NCBI GenBank assembly: GCA_046727855.1 | Contig: JBKPDL010000048.1 | Location: 1 to 21,604, forward strand | DNA from: DASPWV01 sp046727855 | Lineage (GTDB): Bacteria > Acidobacteriota > Vicinamibacteria > Vicinamibacterales > UBA2999 | Direction: 5' to 3' | Length of the DNA: 21,604 nt | Part shown: piece after piece, positions 1 to 7,431 of the stretch | Numbering within the stretch: position 1 is the stretch's first letter | How the letters are laid out: each line of letters begins with the position of its first letter | Program-made: the position numbers and the translations under genes | Notes under the pieces: model-generated | The model's database searches: none | What the model was told of the DNA's origin: nothing | Seen by the model: only the letters and a program-made list of their open reading frames with translations

Positions 1-90
1 GGCCGCGTCCTGGCCAACCTGACGCGGCGCGCACGGGAACTCGGGTATCACCTTGTCAAAACGCCGGAATCCCCCGCCGCGTCGGTGTAG
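1..90 (+). CDS. C-terminal end of an unidentified protein (partial)
   Basis: The first 29 codons of the window are open in frame 1 and end with TAG at 88-90. The visible tail is basic, with an LTRRARELGY stretch followed by a short Pro/Ala/Ser tail. Basic tails of this kind occur at the ends of several transposase families, but the fragment is too short to assign. The decayed genes immediately downstream would suit a mobile-element boundary; that is only an inference. The rest of the gene lies outside the window. Confidence 0.35.
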   Translation, partial: GRVLANLTRRARELGYHLVKTPESPAASV

Positions 91-161
91 CGTCGATCTG
101 ATTCCACCGCTGAAGTTACTTGGAAGATGTCTAGGCCCCGCGGAGCGGGGCAAAAAAGACA

Positions 162-223
162 TATGGCAGCGAAGCCAACTGTTTGGTTTTCGCGGCGGTT
201 TGAGGCGAAGCTTCGCTGCCATA
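162..223. repeat. 14-bp perfect inverted repeat
   Basis: TATGGCAGCGAAGC at 162-175 is exactly complementary to GCTTCGCTGCCATA at 210-223, with a 34-bp loop. The right arm overlaps a 12-bp palindrome, GCGAAGCTTCGC, at 206-217. No target-site duplication or transposase accompanies it. It lies in the non-coding stretch between the leading gene tail and the DinB remnant, so it could be a relic of a small mobile element or simply a hairpin. Confidence 0.6.
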
Positions 224-270
224 CGATCGGCAATCGGACGCCGATTCGAGTAAATAGGGGCACGAAGCCG

Positions 271-697
271 ATGCATACAGGTGATCTAGCAAAGACACTC
301 GCCACTCTGTTCAGAGAGCTGGTGGAAGGTGCGCCGAGTTCCGGAGCCTATATGCTGAACGCAGGCGATCAGGGATTGCTGACGGTCCCTCGACAAATTG
401 TCCGCGGCAGCGGCATCGTCTTCTCACGCCAACAGGATCCTCGGTGGCCGCACATGTCGATCATCTCCGCTATGGCCTGTCGCTGATGAATCGCTGGAGT
501 GCCGGAGAGAATCCATTCAAAGACGCCGATTGGAAGGCCAGTTGCAAAAGACCGTGGTGTCGGAGCAGGACTGGGCGACGTTGCATGCGGAGCTTCGCAG
601 CGAGGCTGCGCGCTGGGTGAACCCGGTCCGTAACATCCTGCAAAACGTTCCGCTACCTGCGCGCGGCGGATCAGCGCTGAGCATTTCCGCCGCATAG
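271..697 (+). pseudogene. DinB-family protein, broken by three frameshifts
   Basis: Reading from ATG 271, the protein begins as a typical DinB/DUF664-like four-helix-bundle protein (MHTGDLAKTLATLFRELVEG). To stay with the family the reading must change frame near 390 (into LDKLSAAAASSSHAN). It changes again near 440-450 (HVDHLRYGLSLMNRWSAGEN, containing the conserved histidine of the metal-binding helix region) and again near 540 (KTVVSEQDWATLHAELRSE). The last frame stops at 697, without the usual final helix and its conserved HxxYHxGxIR-like segment. DinB proteins are metal-binding enzymes related to mycothiol- and bacillithiol-dependent transferases; this copy cannot give a normal product. 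Three indels within 150 bp suggest real decay, though local sequence error is possible. Confidence 0.7.
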
Positions 698-733
698 CAC
701 GACCACGACGTGTTCATTACTTGACGGACTGTA

Positions 734-2602
734 TTGACCGGCGAGGAGAGCGGCGAGTGCGGCGGCTCCGCCGCCATCGTGCCGATCGCGCTCGGTATCG
801 GTATTAATACGGGAATCTTTTCCATCCTCAACAGCGTCGCCTGGCGGCCACTGCCAGTACCCGACCCCGACGCGCTCGTGAGCATCTATCAGGACTTTCG
901 TGGCGGGCCGCGCAGGACGGTGCACGGTGCGCGCAGCCTGTTTTCGATTCCCGAATACCGCGCATATCGCGACGAGGCGCACACGCTGTCGGGTCTGATG
1001 GCGTATTCGCGACGGTGGACCGTGACGCTGGGTCGCGAATCCCCTCACGAAATCGACGGCATTCTCGTGACCTGCAACTACTTTGACGTGCTCAGATTGT
1101 CACTGACGATCGGCACGGGCTTCACGCCGGCTAACTGCGGGACGTCGGCCGCGCCACCCCTCGTCGTTCTGAGTCATGCGCTGTGGAAAAGCGCCTTCGG
1201 CGGCGACCCGCAAATCCTCCAGAAACCGATCGTCCTGAACGGACGCGAGGTCATGGTTGTTGGAGTCGCGTCCGTCGGGTTCGACGGCGTCGACATGGCG
1301 AAAGCGGCGTTCTTTGCGCCCACGTCGAGGGCAGGTGTGTTGTGGCCGGAACAGAATCTTCATGAGAACGCGCATGTGAGCTGGCTGACGCTGATCGGGC
1401 GGCGCCGCAATGATGTGGAAATCGCGCAAGTTCTGGCGGCTCTCGCAATGGTCGCCAATCGCATCGATCGACAGCAATCGGGTCGCACAACGTCGCTGAT
1501 CGTGGAACCGGCCGCCGCCCTCTCTCTCCCAGTCGCGCGACGCAACATTCTTAGGGGAGCGGGCATTGTCATGGCGGCGTTCGGGCTCGTGCTGCTGATC
1601 GCCGCCGCCAACGTCGCCAATATGCTGCTCGCGCGCGCGGCGGCTCGAACCCGAGAGATCGCGATCCGCCTGTCTACGGGCGCAACACGCGGCCGCCTCG
1701 TCCGGCAATTGCTAACAGAAACCGCCGTCATTGCGCTCGCAGGTGCGGTTTGCGGTTCGCTTCTGTTCTCGTGGTCATTCCAGGCGCTGATTCCGTGGCT
1801 GCTCACGTCAATTCCTGGGTTCTTTTCGGTGCTCGGCATGCCGATCGTCCGCGGCCGCGTGTTCACGAACACCGAAACGGATGCCGCACTCGTGACCGAA
1901 TCCACGGCGCGTCACTACTGGCCCGGGCAGGACGCGATCGGTCGCGCCATCACCATGGACAATGGGCATCGCCGCATCGTCGGGATTGTGCGAGACGCGC
2001 AGGCCTCACAGGCTCAGGACGCGATGTCGAGCTATGTGTATCTGCCCGCGACGCGGGATTCACAGCGAGCCATCTCCGTCCTGACACGGACGCGCATGGA
2101 CGTCGACGGATTTGCGGCGGCGGTCCGCGCTGAGACCGCTCGAATGGATCGAAATCTGGTCGTGCACGTGCAGCCGCTCTCGGACAACCTCGCAATCCTG
2201 CAAACGGCTTCGCAAATCACGGCGAGCGTCGCCGGTATCTTGAGCCTGCTCGCACTCGGCCTCGCCGCAATAGGTATCTACGGTGTCGTCGCATACGTCG
2301 TGACCCGCCGGCGTCGTGAGGTCGGCATCCGCATGGCGCTCGGTGCCAGCGTCCGGGACGTGCGGTGGCTGATCCTGGGTCAGACACTGCGTCCTGTCGC
2401 GGCCGGAATAGCGATCGGAATTGCGATTGCCGCGGGTGTTGGCCGCGGATTCCAATCGGTGCTGTTTGGCGTGAGCTCTTTCGATCCGGTGGCGTACGTT
2501 ATCGCGCCGCTGGTGATGATCGCGGTCGCCTCGCTCGCCACGTGGCTACCGACACGTCAAGCGTTGCAGGCCGATCCGGTCACTACGCTGCGATCCGAAT
2601 AG
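734..2602 (+). CDS. ADOP/MacB-like ABC permease, N-terminally truncated and internally deleted (probable pseudogene)
   Basis: This 622-codon frame matches acidobacterial ADOP permeases (MacB periplasmic core plus FtsX domain, duplicated), inner-membrane permeases normally paired with an ATPase and about 800 or more residues long. It opens inside TM1 (ALGIGINTGIFSILNSVAWRPLP) from a weak TTG, without the usual leading segment. The first periplasmic core runs to about residue 260, and FtsX block 1 (REIAIRLSTGATRG near 307-320) ends near 363. There it jumps in frame from LLTSIPG to FFSVLGMPIVRGR, the start of motifs typical of the second periplasmic domain. The rest of FtsX block 1, the linker helix and about 200 residues are missing. 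The final FtsX block (RREVGIRMALGAS near 527) is complete and the stop is normal. No ATPase gene is adjacent. The intact frame despite two large losses is notable. Confidence 0.8.
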   Translation: MTGEESGECGGSAAIVPIALGIGINTGIFSILNSVAWRPLPVPDPDALVSIYQDFRGGPRRTVHGARSLFSIPEYRAYRDEAHTLSGLMAYSRRWTVTLGRESPHEIDGILVTCNYFDVLRLSLTIGTGFTPANCGTSAAPPLVVLSHALWKSAFGGDPQILQKPIVLNGREVMVVGVASVGFDGVDMAKAAFFAPTSRAGVLWPEQNLHENAHVSWLTLIGRRRNDVEIAQVLAALAMVANRIDRQQSGRTTSLIVEPAAALSLPVARRNILRGAGIVMAAFGLVLLIAAANVANMLLARAAARTREIAIRLSTGATRGRLVRQLLTETAVIALAGAVCGSLLFSWSFQALIPWLLTSIPGFFSVLGMPIVRGRVFTNTETDAALVTESTARHYWPGQDAIGRAITMDNGHRRIVGIVRDAQASQAQDAMSSYVYLPATRDSQRAISVLTRTRMDVDGFAAAVRAETARMDRNLVVHVQPLSDNLAILQTASQITASVAGILSLLALGLAAIGIYGVVAYVVTRRRREVGIRMALGASVRDVRWLILGQTLRPVAAGIAIGIAIAAGVGRGFQSVLFGVSSFDPVAYVIAPLVMIAVASLATWLPTRQALQADPVTTLRSE

Positions 2603-2700
2603 ACTGCCGATGCTTTAGCGTCTCGAACCGCAGGTCGCGCTGTCACAGTCGATCAGAGTGCCGGTCGCGCTCGCGATCTCAAAGAACCGGTTGGTTGGTG

Positions 2701-3267
2701 CTAGAACGCGAAGCGTACCGCAACCTGACGATGCTTCAACGGCGGAATAGGTTGTGGACGAATCAACGGACAATCACTTACCACACATGCCTGCCACGCT
2801 GGCAGTTGATCGGTCTCGTAATAACGCTCGACGTACTTCCAGTCGGTGTGTACGAAATCGCTATACCATTGATCGTGCTGTCGCACGCCGCGCTCGTGGA
2901 GCAGTTGCAAGCCGAATGACGCTGCTTCGAATTCGTAGTCGTGCAGCACTTGCATGAAGCGCGCGCGGTCCGTCGTATGCTGCAAATCGTGCAGCTTGTG
3001 CTCGATCGACGGCGCCACCCACTGCACCGAGTGACCAAACAGATGCAGCAAGAGAAAACATTGCATCTCGAAGCCGACATCGGGATCGAGCACAATGCGA
3101 TGGCCATCGAAAATCCCGGTGCGCGGCGGTTCGAGGTCCTGGTATTCGATGGCGAACCCGTACTTGACGATGCCGGACGTCACCGCTACCCAGAGGTCCA
3201 CCATGTCGTGCGTAGGCAGGTGGCCGACGCGCGTCCCTATCAGTTCGTGTCCAGGGAATGACGGCAT
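2701..3267 (-). CDS. ImmA/IrrE-like protein with a degenerate HLFGH motif
   Basis: This 188-residue protein starts at ATG 3267, preceded at some distance by a purine-rich GAGGTGGAG. Residues 50-79 follow the ImmA/IrrE pattern: a short beta hairpin (GIFDGHRIVLDPDVGF), then a helix ending in HLFGH at 75-79 where these peptidases have HExxH. A later helix, YEFEAASFGLQLL (about 111-123), resembles the third zinc-ligand helix (E-x-EA-x-xF). The two metal histidines are thus present, but the catalytic glutamate is leucine, so peptidase activity is unlikely unless another residue serves. No HTH repressor partner is adjacent; the next gene is divergent. There is no signal peptide. The fold assignment is by motif only and the function is unknown. 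Confidence 0.6.
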   Translation of the reverse strand: MPSFPGHELIGTRVGHLPTHDMVDLWVAVTSGIVKYGFAIEYQDLEPPRTGIFDGHRIVLDPDVGFEMQCFLLLHLFGHSVQWVAPSIEHKLHDLQHTTDRARFMQVLHDYEFEAASFGLQLLHERGVRQHDQWYSDFVHTDWKYVERYYETDQLPAWQACVVSDCPLIRPQPIPPLKHRQVAVRFAF

Positions 3268-3529
3268 ATAGATATATAGTCCGCTCCACCTCAGGAGGGT
3301 CCACGCGACGCAGGCCCGACAATGAAATTCTCATCCACGATGTGCTTGTTGAACTCTTGCTTCCTCGGACGTGAGTCCTGCGGGTCGTTGCAGGCCGCCG
3401 CGCGTCTCGAGTACGGTTCGTTTGCTCTGAAGCAGCCGACTGACGCAAGGTCGATCGACGGCGGCAGATCGAGGAGGCCAGCACGTGAGCGCAAGTGAAC
3501 GCACTGAGTATCCCGCCCTTGGAGGATCC
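3268..3529. other. Divergent intergenic region without a supported gene
   Basis: These 262 bases separate the minus-strand HLFGH protein from the plus-strand DoxX-like gene, so they should hold both promoters. An AT-rich run, TATAGATATATAG, sits at 3267-3279 just upstream of the minus-strand start. A minus-strand frame of 67 codons (3291-3494) crosses most of the gap, but I recognise no family in it and see no ribosome binding site. Confidence 0.4.
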
Positions 3530-3910
3530 ATGGCCCGCAACATAACCTACTGGACCAGTACCGCGATCGTTGCAGTGATGCTGCTGTTCTCGCTGAGCTA
3601 TCTCACCGGCAACGAGCAGGTGGTCTCCGGATTCGCGAAAGCCGGTTACCCGCAGCACCTCCGGATAGTTCTTGGAATCGTCAAGCCGATTGCCGCGATC
3701 GTTCTGCTGTTGCCCGGTTTTGCCTTGCTGAAGGAATGGGCTTACGCGGGAGTGGCTTTCGCGTGGGTCATGGCGTTCATCTCCGCCTACTCGGCTGGGG
3801 AGGGCGTGCAAATCTGGGCGATGCCGCTGGCACTCTTGGCACTTCTGACCGTTGGTTATGTGACCAGGCCCCCGAGCCGCCGATTATTGCCGTTGCCAGC
3901 AGCTGCTTGA
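3530..3910 (+). CDS. DoxX-like small integral membrane protein
   Basis: The start is ATG 3530 because GGAGG at 3521-3525 lies four bases upstream; a start further upstream would add an unrelated 15-residue leader. The 126-residue product has about four hydrophobic helices (near residues 8-25, 42-62, 66-85 and 92-108), with the conserved KAGYPQHLR-x-VLGI-x-KP segment near residues 34-52. That segment is characteristic of the DoxX-like family (PF13564). These proteins sit in the cytoplasmic membrane; their biochemical role is mostly unknown. The gene stands alone, 136 bp before the kinase gene. Family placement is fairly secure and function is not. Confidence 0.85.
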   Translation: MARNITYWTSTAIVAVMLLFSLSYLTGNEQVVSGFAKAGYPQHLRIVLGIVKPIAAIVLLLPGFALLKEWAYAGVAFAWVMAFISAYSAGEGVQIWAMPLALLALLTVGYVTRPPSRRLLPLPAAA

Positions 3911-4046
3911 GTCATTCCGCTCGATGTCGGTCACGACCGTGTGGCCCAACAAGCACTGCTCGCCGCCGAGAAGGAGCGATGAATCGTGATGGCGCGCGCG
4001 GTCTGCACTCAAGAGCCCGCGGTTCGCTGCGAAGTATAGTGACCGA

Positions 4047-5756
4047 ATGACGGCGTCTGACATGGTCACGCCGGAGCGGAAACGGTCCAGCGAGTCGGGG
4101 CTTGATACCTCGAACGGCCTCGAGTTTGTGCAGCAGCGCATCGCGCTGTTTGCCAAGATCATCGCCCTCATCAGCCTGGCGTTCCTGATCGTCGGCATGG
4201 TCGGCGGGCTGGCGTTGCAGCTGACCGACGGGGCGAGAATACCGATTCAAACGGTGGCGACCAACACGGCGCCGCCGCTCATCGCGCACGCCACCGGGCT
4301 CCTCCTTCTCACGGCGGTGTGGCTGTCTTGCCGGTGGCGGCGATTCTCCCTGGTCACATTGGAGCGGCTCGACGCGGTGTCGCTCATCGGGACCTGCACC
4401 GCGTGGGCATTCTTCATCGAGCCGCCGCTCGTCGAGTCGATTTACGGAGCGGTGGTGTCGGTGGCCATGACCGTGCTGGCGCGATCGATCATGGTGCCCT
4501 CGAAGGCGGGACGCACGCTGCGCCTGACGACGCTGGCCGTCGCGCCTGTGATGGTCGTTATGTGGCTCTCGCTCGGCGCGTTCGAAAACGCGCGCACGGC
4601 GATGCCCGGTCCATCCGCCGTGACAATGACCGCGGTTTTTCAGACGCTCCTCGTCATCGCGGTGATCTGGATGGCGACGATTACGTCCCGAACTCTGTAC
4701 GACCTGCGCCGCAGCGTGCGCGAAGCAAACGAGCTTGGGCAGTATGCGCTCGAAGAAAAGCTGGGCGCGGGCGGTATGGGCGAGGTGTGGCGGGCACGGC
4801 ATCGGCTTCTCGTCCGCTCTGCCGCCGTGAAGCTGATTCGACCTGAGTTGCTTGCATCCTCGCGCACGGATCCAGCGCTGGTGCTGCGTCGCTTCGAACG
4901 CGAAGCACTGGCCACCGCCGCGCTTCGGTCGCCTCACACGGTGCAGCTCTACGACTTCGGCGAGGCTGAAGACGGTACGTTGTTTTACGTGATGGAGCTG
5001 TTACTGGGAATCGACCTCGAGAGCTTGGTGTCTCGCTTCGGCGCTATCCCAGGCGAGCGGGCGATACACATCTTGAAGCAGGTGTGTCATTCGCTCGAGG
5101 AAGCGCACCAGAATGGCCTGACCCACCGCGACATCAAGCCCGCGAATATCTTCATCAGCGGGACGGGCACCGAGCTCGACTTCGTCAAGGTGCTCGATTT
5201 CGGCTTGGTACAGTTGCGTTCCGTGCGGGCTGGAGACGGTGGCAACCTCACCACCGAAGCCGCTGTGGTGGCGTGCACGCCAGCGTACGCAGCACCGGAG
5301 ATCGCACGCGGTGAGGCCAGCTACGATCATCGCGTGGACATTTACGCCGTCGGGTGCGTCGCCTATTGGCTCGTCACCGGCCACCGCGTGTTTGAAGCCA
5401 ATACGTTGATGCAGATGTTGTTCGACCACGCCAGCACGCCGGCACCGCGCCCGCAGACGCGCACCGAGCGGCCGATTCCGCGCGATCTCGAGCAACTGAT
5501 CATGGACTGTTTGGAGAAGGATCCTGCGCGCCGGCCCGCCAGCGCATACCAGCTGGCGCGGCGTCTCTCCGCATGCCACGTGCCCGAACAGTGGACCCGT
5601 GAGCGGGCCGAGCACTGGTGGCAAACGCACGTTCCGACGCCTGCGCACGACCGGCCAGTGGCGGATGTTCTTATTTCGTACGAGGGGACACCCAACGAGG
5701 TGCGCGCGCTGCGGCCAAGGCGCAGAGGATCTAACCCCTCAATTCACTTGCGTTGA
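4047..5756 (+). CDS. Membrane-anchored serine/threonine protein kinase (Hanks type)
   Basis: The product has 569 residues. The first 225 or so contain about six hydrophobic helices (first at about 31-57, last at about 195-215). A canonical kinase domain follows: glycine loop LGAGGMGEVW at 239-248, ATP-anchoring Lys262 in AAVKL, catalytic loop HRDIKPAN at 360-367 (Asp362), Mg-binding DFG at 384-386, then an APE-type motif (YAAPE) and the DHRVDIYAVGCVAYWL helix. All key residues are present, so it should be active. Most bacterial PknB-like kinases have the kinase first and one helix after; here a multi-helix sensor-like domain precedes the kinase, an arrangement seen in Acidobacteria and Myxobacteria. 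TATAGT lies at 4035-4040, very close to the start codon, so a short or absent leader is possible. The substrate is unknown. Confidence 0.92.
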   Translation: MTASDMVTPERKRSSESGLDTSNGLEFVQQRIALFAKIIALISLAFLIVGMVGGLALQLTDGARIPIQTVATNTAPPLIAHATGLLLLTAVWLSCRWRRFSLVTLERLDAVSLIGTCTAWAFFIEPPLVESIYGAVVSVAMTVLARSIMVPSKAGRTLRLTTLAVAPVMVVMWLSLGAFENARTAMPGPSAVTMTAVFQTLLVIAVIWMATITSRTLYDLRRSVREANELGQYALEEKLGAGGMGEVWRARHRLLVRSAAVKLIRPELLASSRTDPALVLRRFEREALATAALRSPHTVQLYDFGEAEDGTLFYVMELLLGIDLESLVSRFGAIPGERAIHILKQVCHSLEEAHQNGLTHRDIKPANIFISGTGTELDFVKVLDFGLVQLRSVRAGDGGNLTTEAAVVACTPAYAAPEIARGEASYDHRVDIYAVGCVAYWLVTGHRVFEANTLMQMLFDHASTPAPRPQTRTERPIPRDLEQLIMDCLEKDPARRPASAYQLARRLSACHVPEQWTRERAEHWWQTHVPTPAHDRPVADVLISYEGTPNEVRALRPRRRGSNPSIHLR

Positions 5757-5900
5757 CAATCGCGGCGCCGTGATGGATGCCAGGAGGCCAAACGAATCCG
5801 GCAGGCATCGACGCAAACGTCAGCATGGTTCTGGTCGAAGAGTTCCAAGCCGAAACGAGGCCGAGTTAGGCAACCTCCTCGACGACGGGCGTGAACGAAG

Positions 5901-6299
5901 TCATGGCTCTGGAATCTTGCATCGGCGCGATGCGAAGCGCACCCATATACGAAGCAGCTCGGTGACGACCATGACGCCGCCCAGTAACAGCAACGACGCG
6001 GCGATGGGTGCGGCGAGCAGCGACTCGGGTGCCCGGTGCGTGAAGCTTTGGTTGATCAGTCGCGCCGGGGTGACTGACGTCACTTTCTCGCCGTCGAGCA
6101 GCAGCGACAGCACGCGGTCTGCGACCGCGATGCTGGCAACGATGGCAAGCGCAAAGCAGAATTGCGTCACGATCAGGCGCCACCGCGCGAGGCTGCTCTT
6201 TCCGCGCACGACCGCAGCCAACTCTCGAAACGGCATCCATAATGCAGTAAGTACATAGAAGAGCGTACCCACTCCGATCCCTGGCAAACCAGCAAACAT
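5901..6299 (-). CDS. Small membrane protein coupled to the GT2 synthase
   Basis: The product has 132 residues from ATG 6299, which lies one base after the stop of the glycosyltransferase gene. AGAAGGGT inside the end of that gene can serve as ribosome binding site, so the two are probably translated together. Three hydrophobic stretches are visible: near residues 3-22, 44-63 and 90-110. A basic C-terminal segment, RIWVRFASRRCK, follows the last one. I do not recognise a family. Its position suggests a membrane partner of the GT2 enzyme, in the manner of small accessory subunits of polysaccharide synthases; this is inference from context only. Confidence 0.65.
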   Translation of the reverse strand: MFAGLPGIGVGTLFYVLTALWMPFRELAAVVRGKSSLARWRLIVTQFCFALAIVASIAVADRVLSLLLDGEKVTSVTPARLINQSFTHRAPESLLAAPIAASLLLLGGVMVVTELLRIWVRFASRRCKIPEP

Positions 6300-6300
6300 C

Positions 6301-7401
6301 CTAGTGACCCTTCTCGTAAACACGCAGCGGCTCTCGCAGCACAAACTCCGACCAAATCGCTTCGAGCACGAAGACGCAGTTAATCACGCGCAGCACGAAA
6401 AACGCGGGGATGCTCGCTAGCGCTCGCCAGAACTCCTGGCGTGACGCCGCTTGCGTCAACACCGGCGCCATGAGTGCCGGCGCGTCGAGAATGTAGACGA
6501 GCAGGATCCACATGTTGCGCTGCATCAACGCCGTTACCGGCAGCACGCCGAGATAAATGGCCGACGCGACCGTCGATTCCCAGAGCGCCACGCCAATGAC
6601 AGACCGCAAATAGGGGATGTGGAGCAGCGACCGCCAATGCAGCCGGACGTTCTGCATAAACCCGTGAGACCAGCGCCGCAACTGCTTGCTCATGAAATGG
6701 TAGTTGTGGGGCTCGATCGGGTAGCACACCGCTTCCGGCACATAGCGCACGCGTTGGCCCGCCTGATACATCGTCCAGGTCAGGTCCATGTCTTCGGCCA
6801 TGGTTCGCGTCTGCCAGCCGCCGTGCTGACGCAACACGTCGGTGCGGTAGATTGAAAAGCACCCCGACGAAATCAGCGGCTTGGAGAAGTAGTCCTGGAT
6901 CGGCTTGTAAAAACTGAAGGCCAGGAGGTATTCGACGTAGCGGCCGCGTTCCCAAACGGTGCGCACATGGCGCGGGACGACGAATCCGCAGGCGGCAGCG
7001 AGATCGGACTCGTTCATCACCGCAAACAGTTTTTCGATCGCGTCGGCCGCGACGATCGTGTCGGCGTCCAGCGCCAGCGTAAATTCCGTTGCGATGTGGT
7101 CGAGGCCGTAGTTTTGCGCGCCCGCCTTCGATCCGGTGTTGGTCGGCGGCCGCAGAACCGTGACGCCATAGGAGCGGGCGACGTCGGCGGTGTCGTCAGT
7201 CGAGCAGTCGTCGATGACGATGATCTCCACCGGCGGCAGCGATTGCCTGAGCAGACTCTCGATCGTGTCACCAATTGAGACGGCTTCGTTGTAGGCGGGC
7301 ACAAGCACCGTCACACCCGGCCGGACGGCGCTCAACGCCGACCTGCGGCGACGCGGTCGGGTGGCAACCCGCGGACTGTTGAGAACAGACACACTATCCA
7401 T
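6301..7401 (-). CDS. GT2-family membrane glycosyltransferase (processive synthase type)
   Basis: The product has 366 residues from ATG 7401; a longer frame upstream runs antisense to the next gene and is ignored. The GT-A domain shows VLVPAYNE (32-39), IDDCSTDDT (63-71), the DAD nucleotide-sugar/metal motif at 112-114, the acceptor-site AED motif at 202-204, and Q-x-RRW (QLRRW, 240-244). The last motif marks processive beta-glycosyltransferases such as PgaC/IcaA, NodC and cellulose synthase. Three hydrophobic segments follow, at about 265-285, 292-315 and 325-350. It probably polymerises a sugar nucleotide at the cytoplasmic membrane; sugar and product cannot be told from sequence. There is no helix before the GT domain. 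It is the first gene of a two-gene unit and is divergent from a GT-C gene only 30 bp away. Confidence 0.88.
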   Translation of the reverse strand: MDSVSVLNSPRVATRPRRRRSALSAVRPGVTVLVPAYNEAVSIGDTIESLLRQSLPPVEIIVIDDCSTDDTADVARSYGVTVLRPPTNTGSKAGAQNYGLDHIATEFTLALDADTIVAADAIEKLFAVMNESDLAAACGFVVPRHVRTVWERGRYVEYLLAFSFYKPIQDYFSKPLISSGCFSIYRTDVLRQHGGWQTRTMAEDMDLTWTMYQAGQRVRYVPEAVCYPIEPHNYHFMSKQLRRWSHGFMQNVRLHWRSLLHIPYLRSVIGVALWESTVASAIYLGVLPVTALMQRNMWILLVYILDAPALMAPVLTQAASRQEFWRALASIPAFFVLRVINCVFVLEAIWSEFVLREPLRVYEKGH

Positions 7402-7431
7402 GTGATATTCAATCACCGTAAATCTCCAATC

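Noticed and set aside
135..156. GC hairpin GCCCCG/CGGGGC followed by a run of A
   Set aside because: The A-run follows the stem on the plus strand, so neither strand gives a stem followed by U; not a convincing intrinsic terminator.
3291..3494. Minus-strand frame of 67 codons between the HLFGH protein and the DoxX-like gene
   Set aside because: No ribosome binding site and no recognisable family; kept only as part of the intergenic note.
3912..4937. Minus-strand frame of 341 codons opposite the kinase gene
   Set aside because: Low-complexity Arg/His/Asp-rich composition typical of antisense in GC-rich genes; the opposite strand has clear kinase motifs.
5866..6240. Minus-strand frame of 124 codons overlapping the small membrane protein
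   Set aside because: It lacks hydrophobic organisation and overlaps a frame with three clear helices directly coupled to the GT2 gene.
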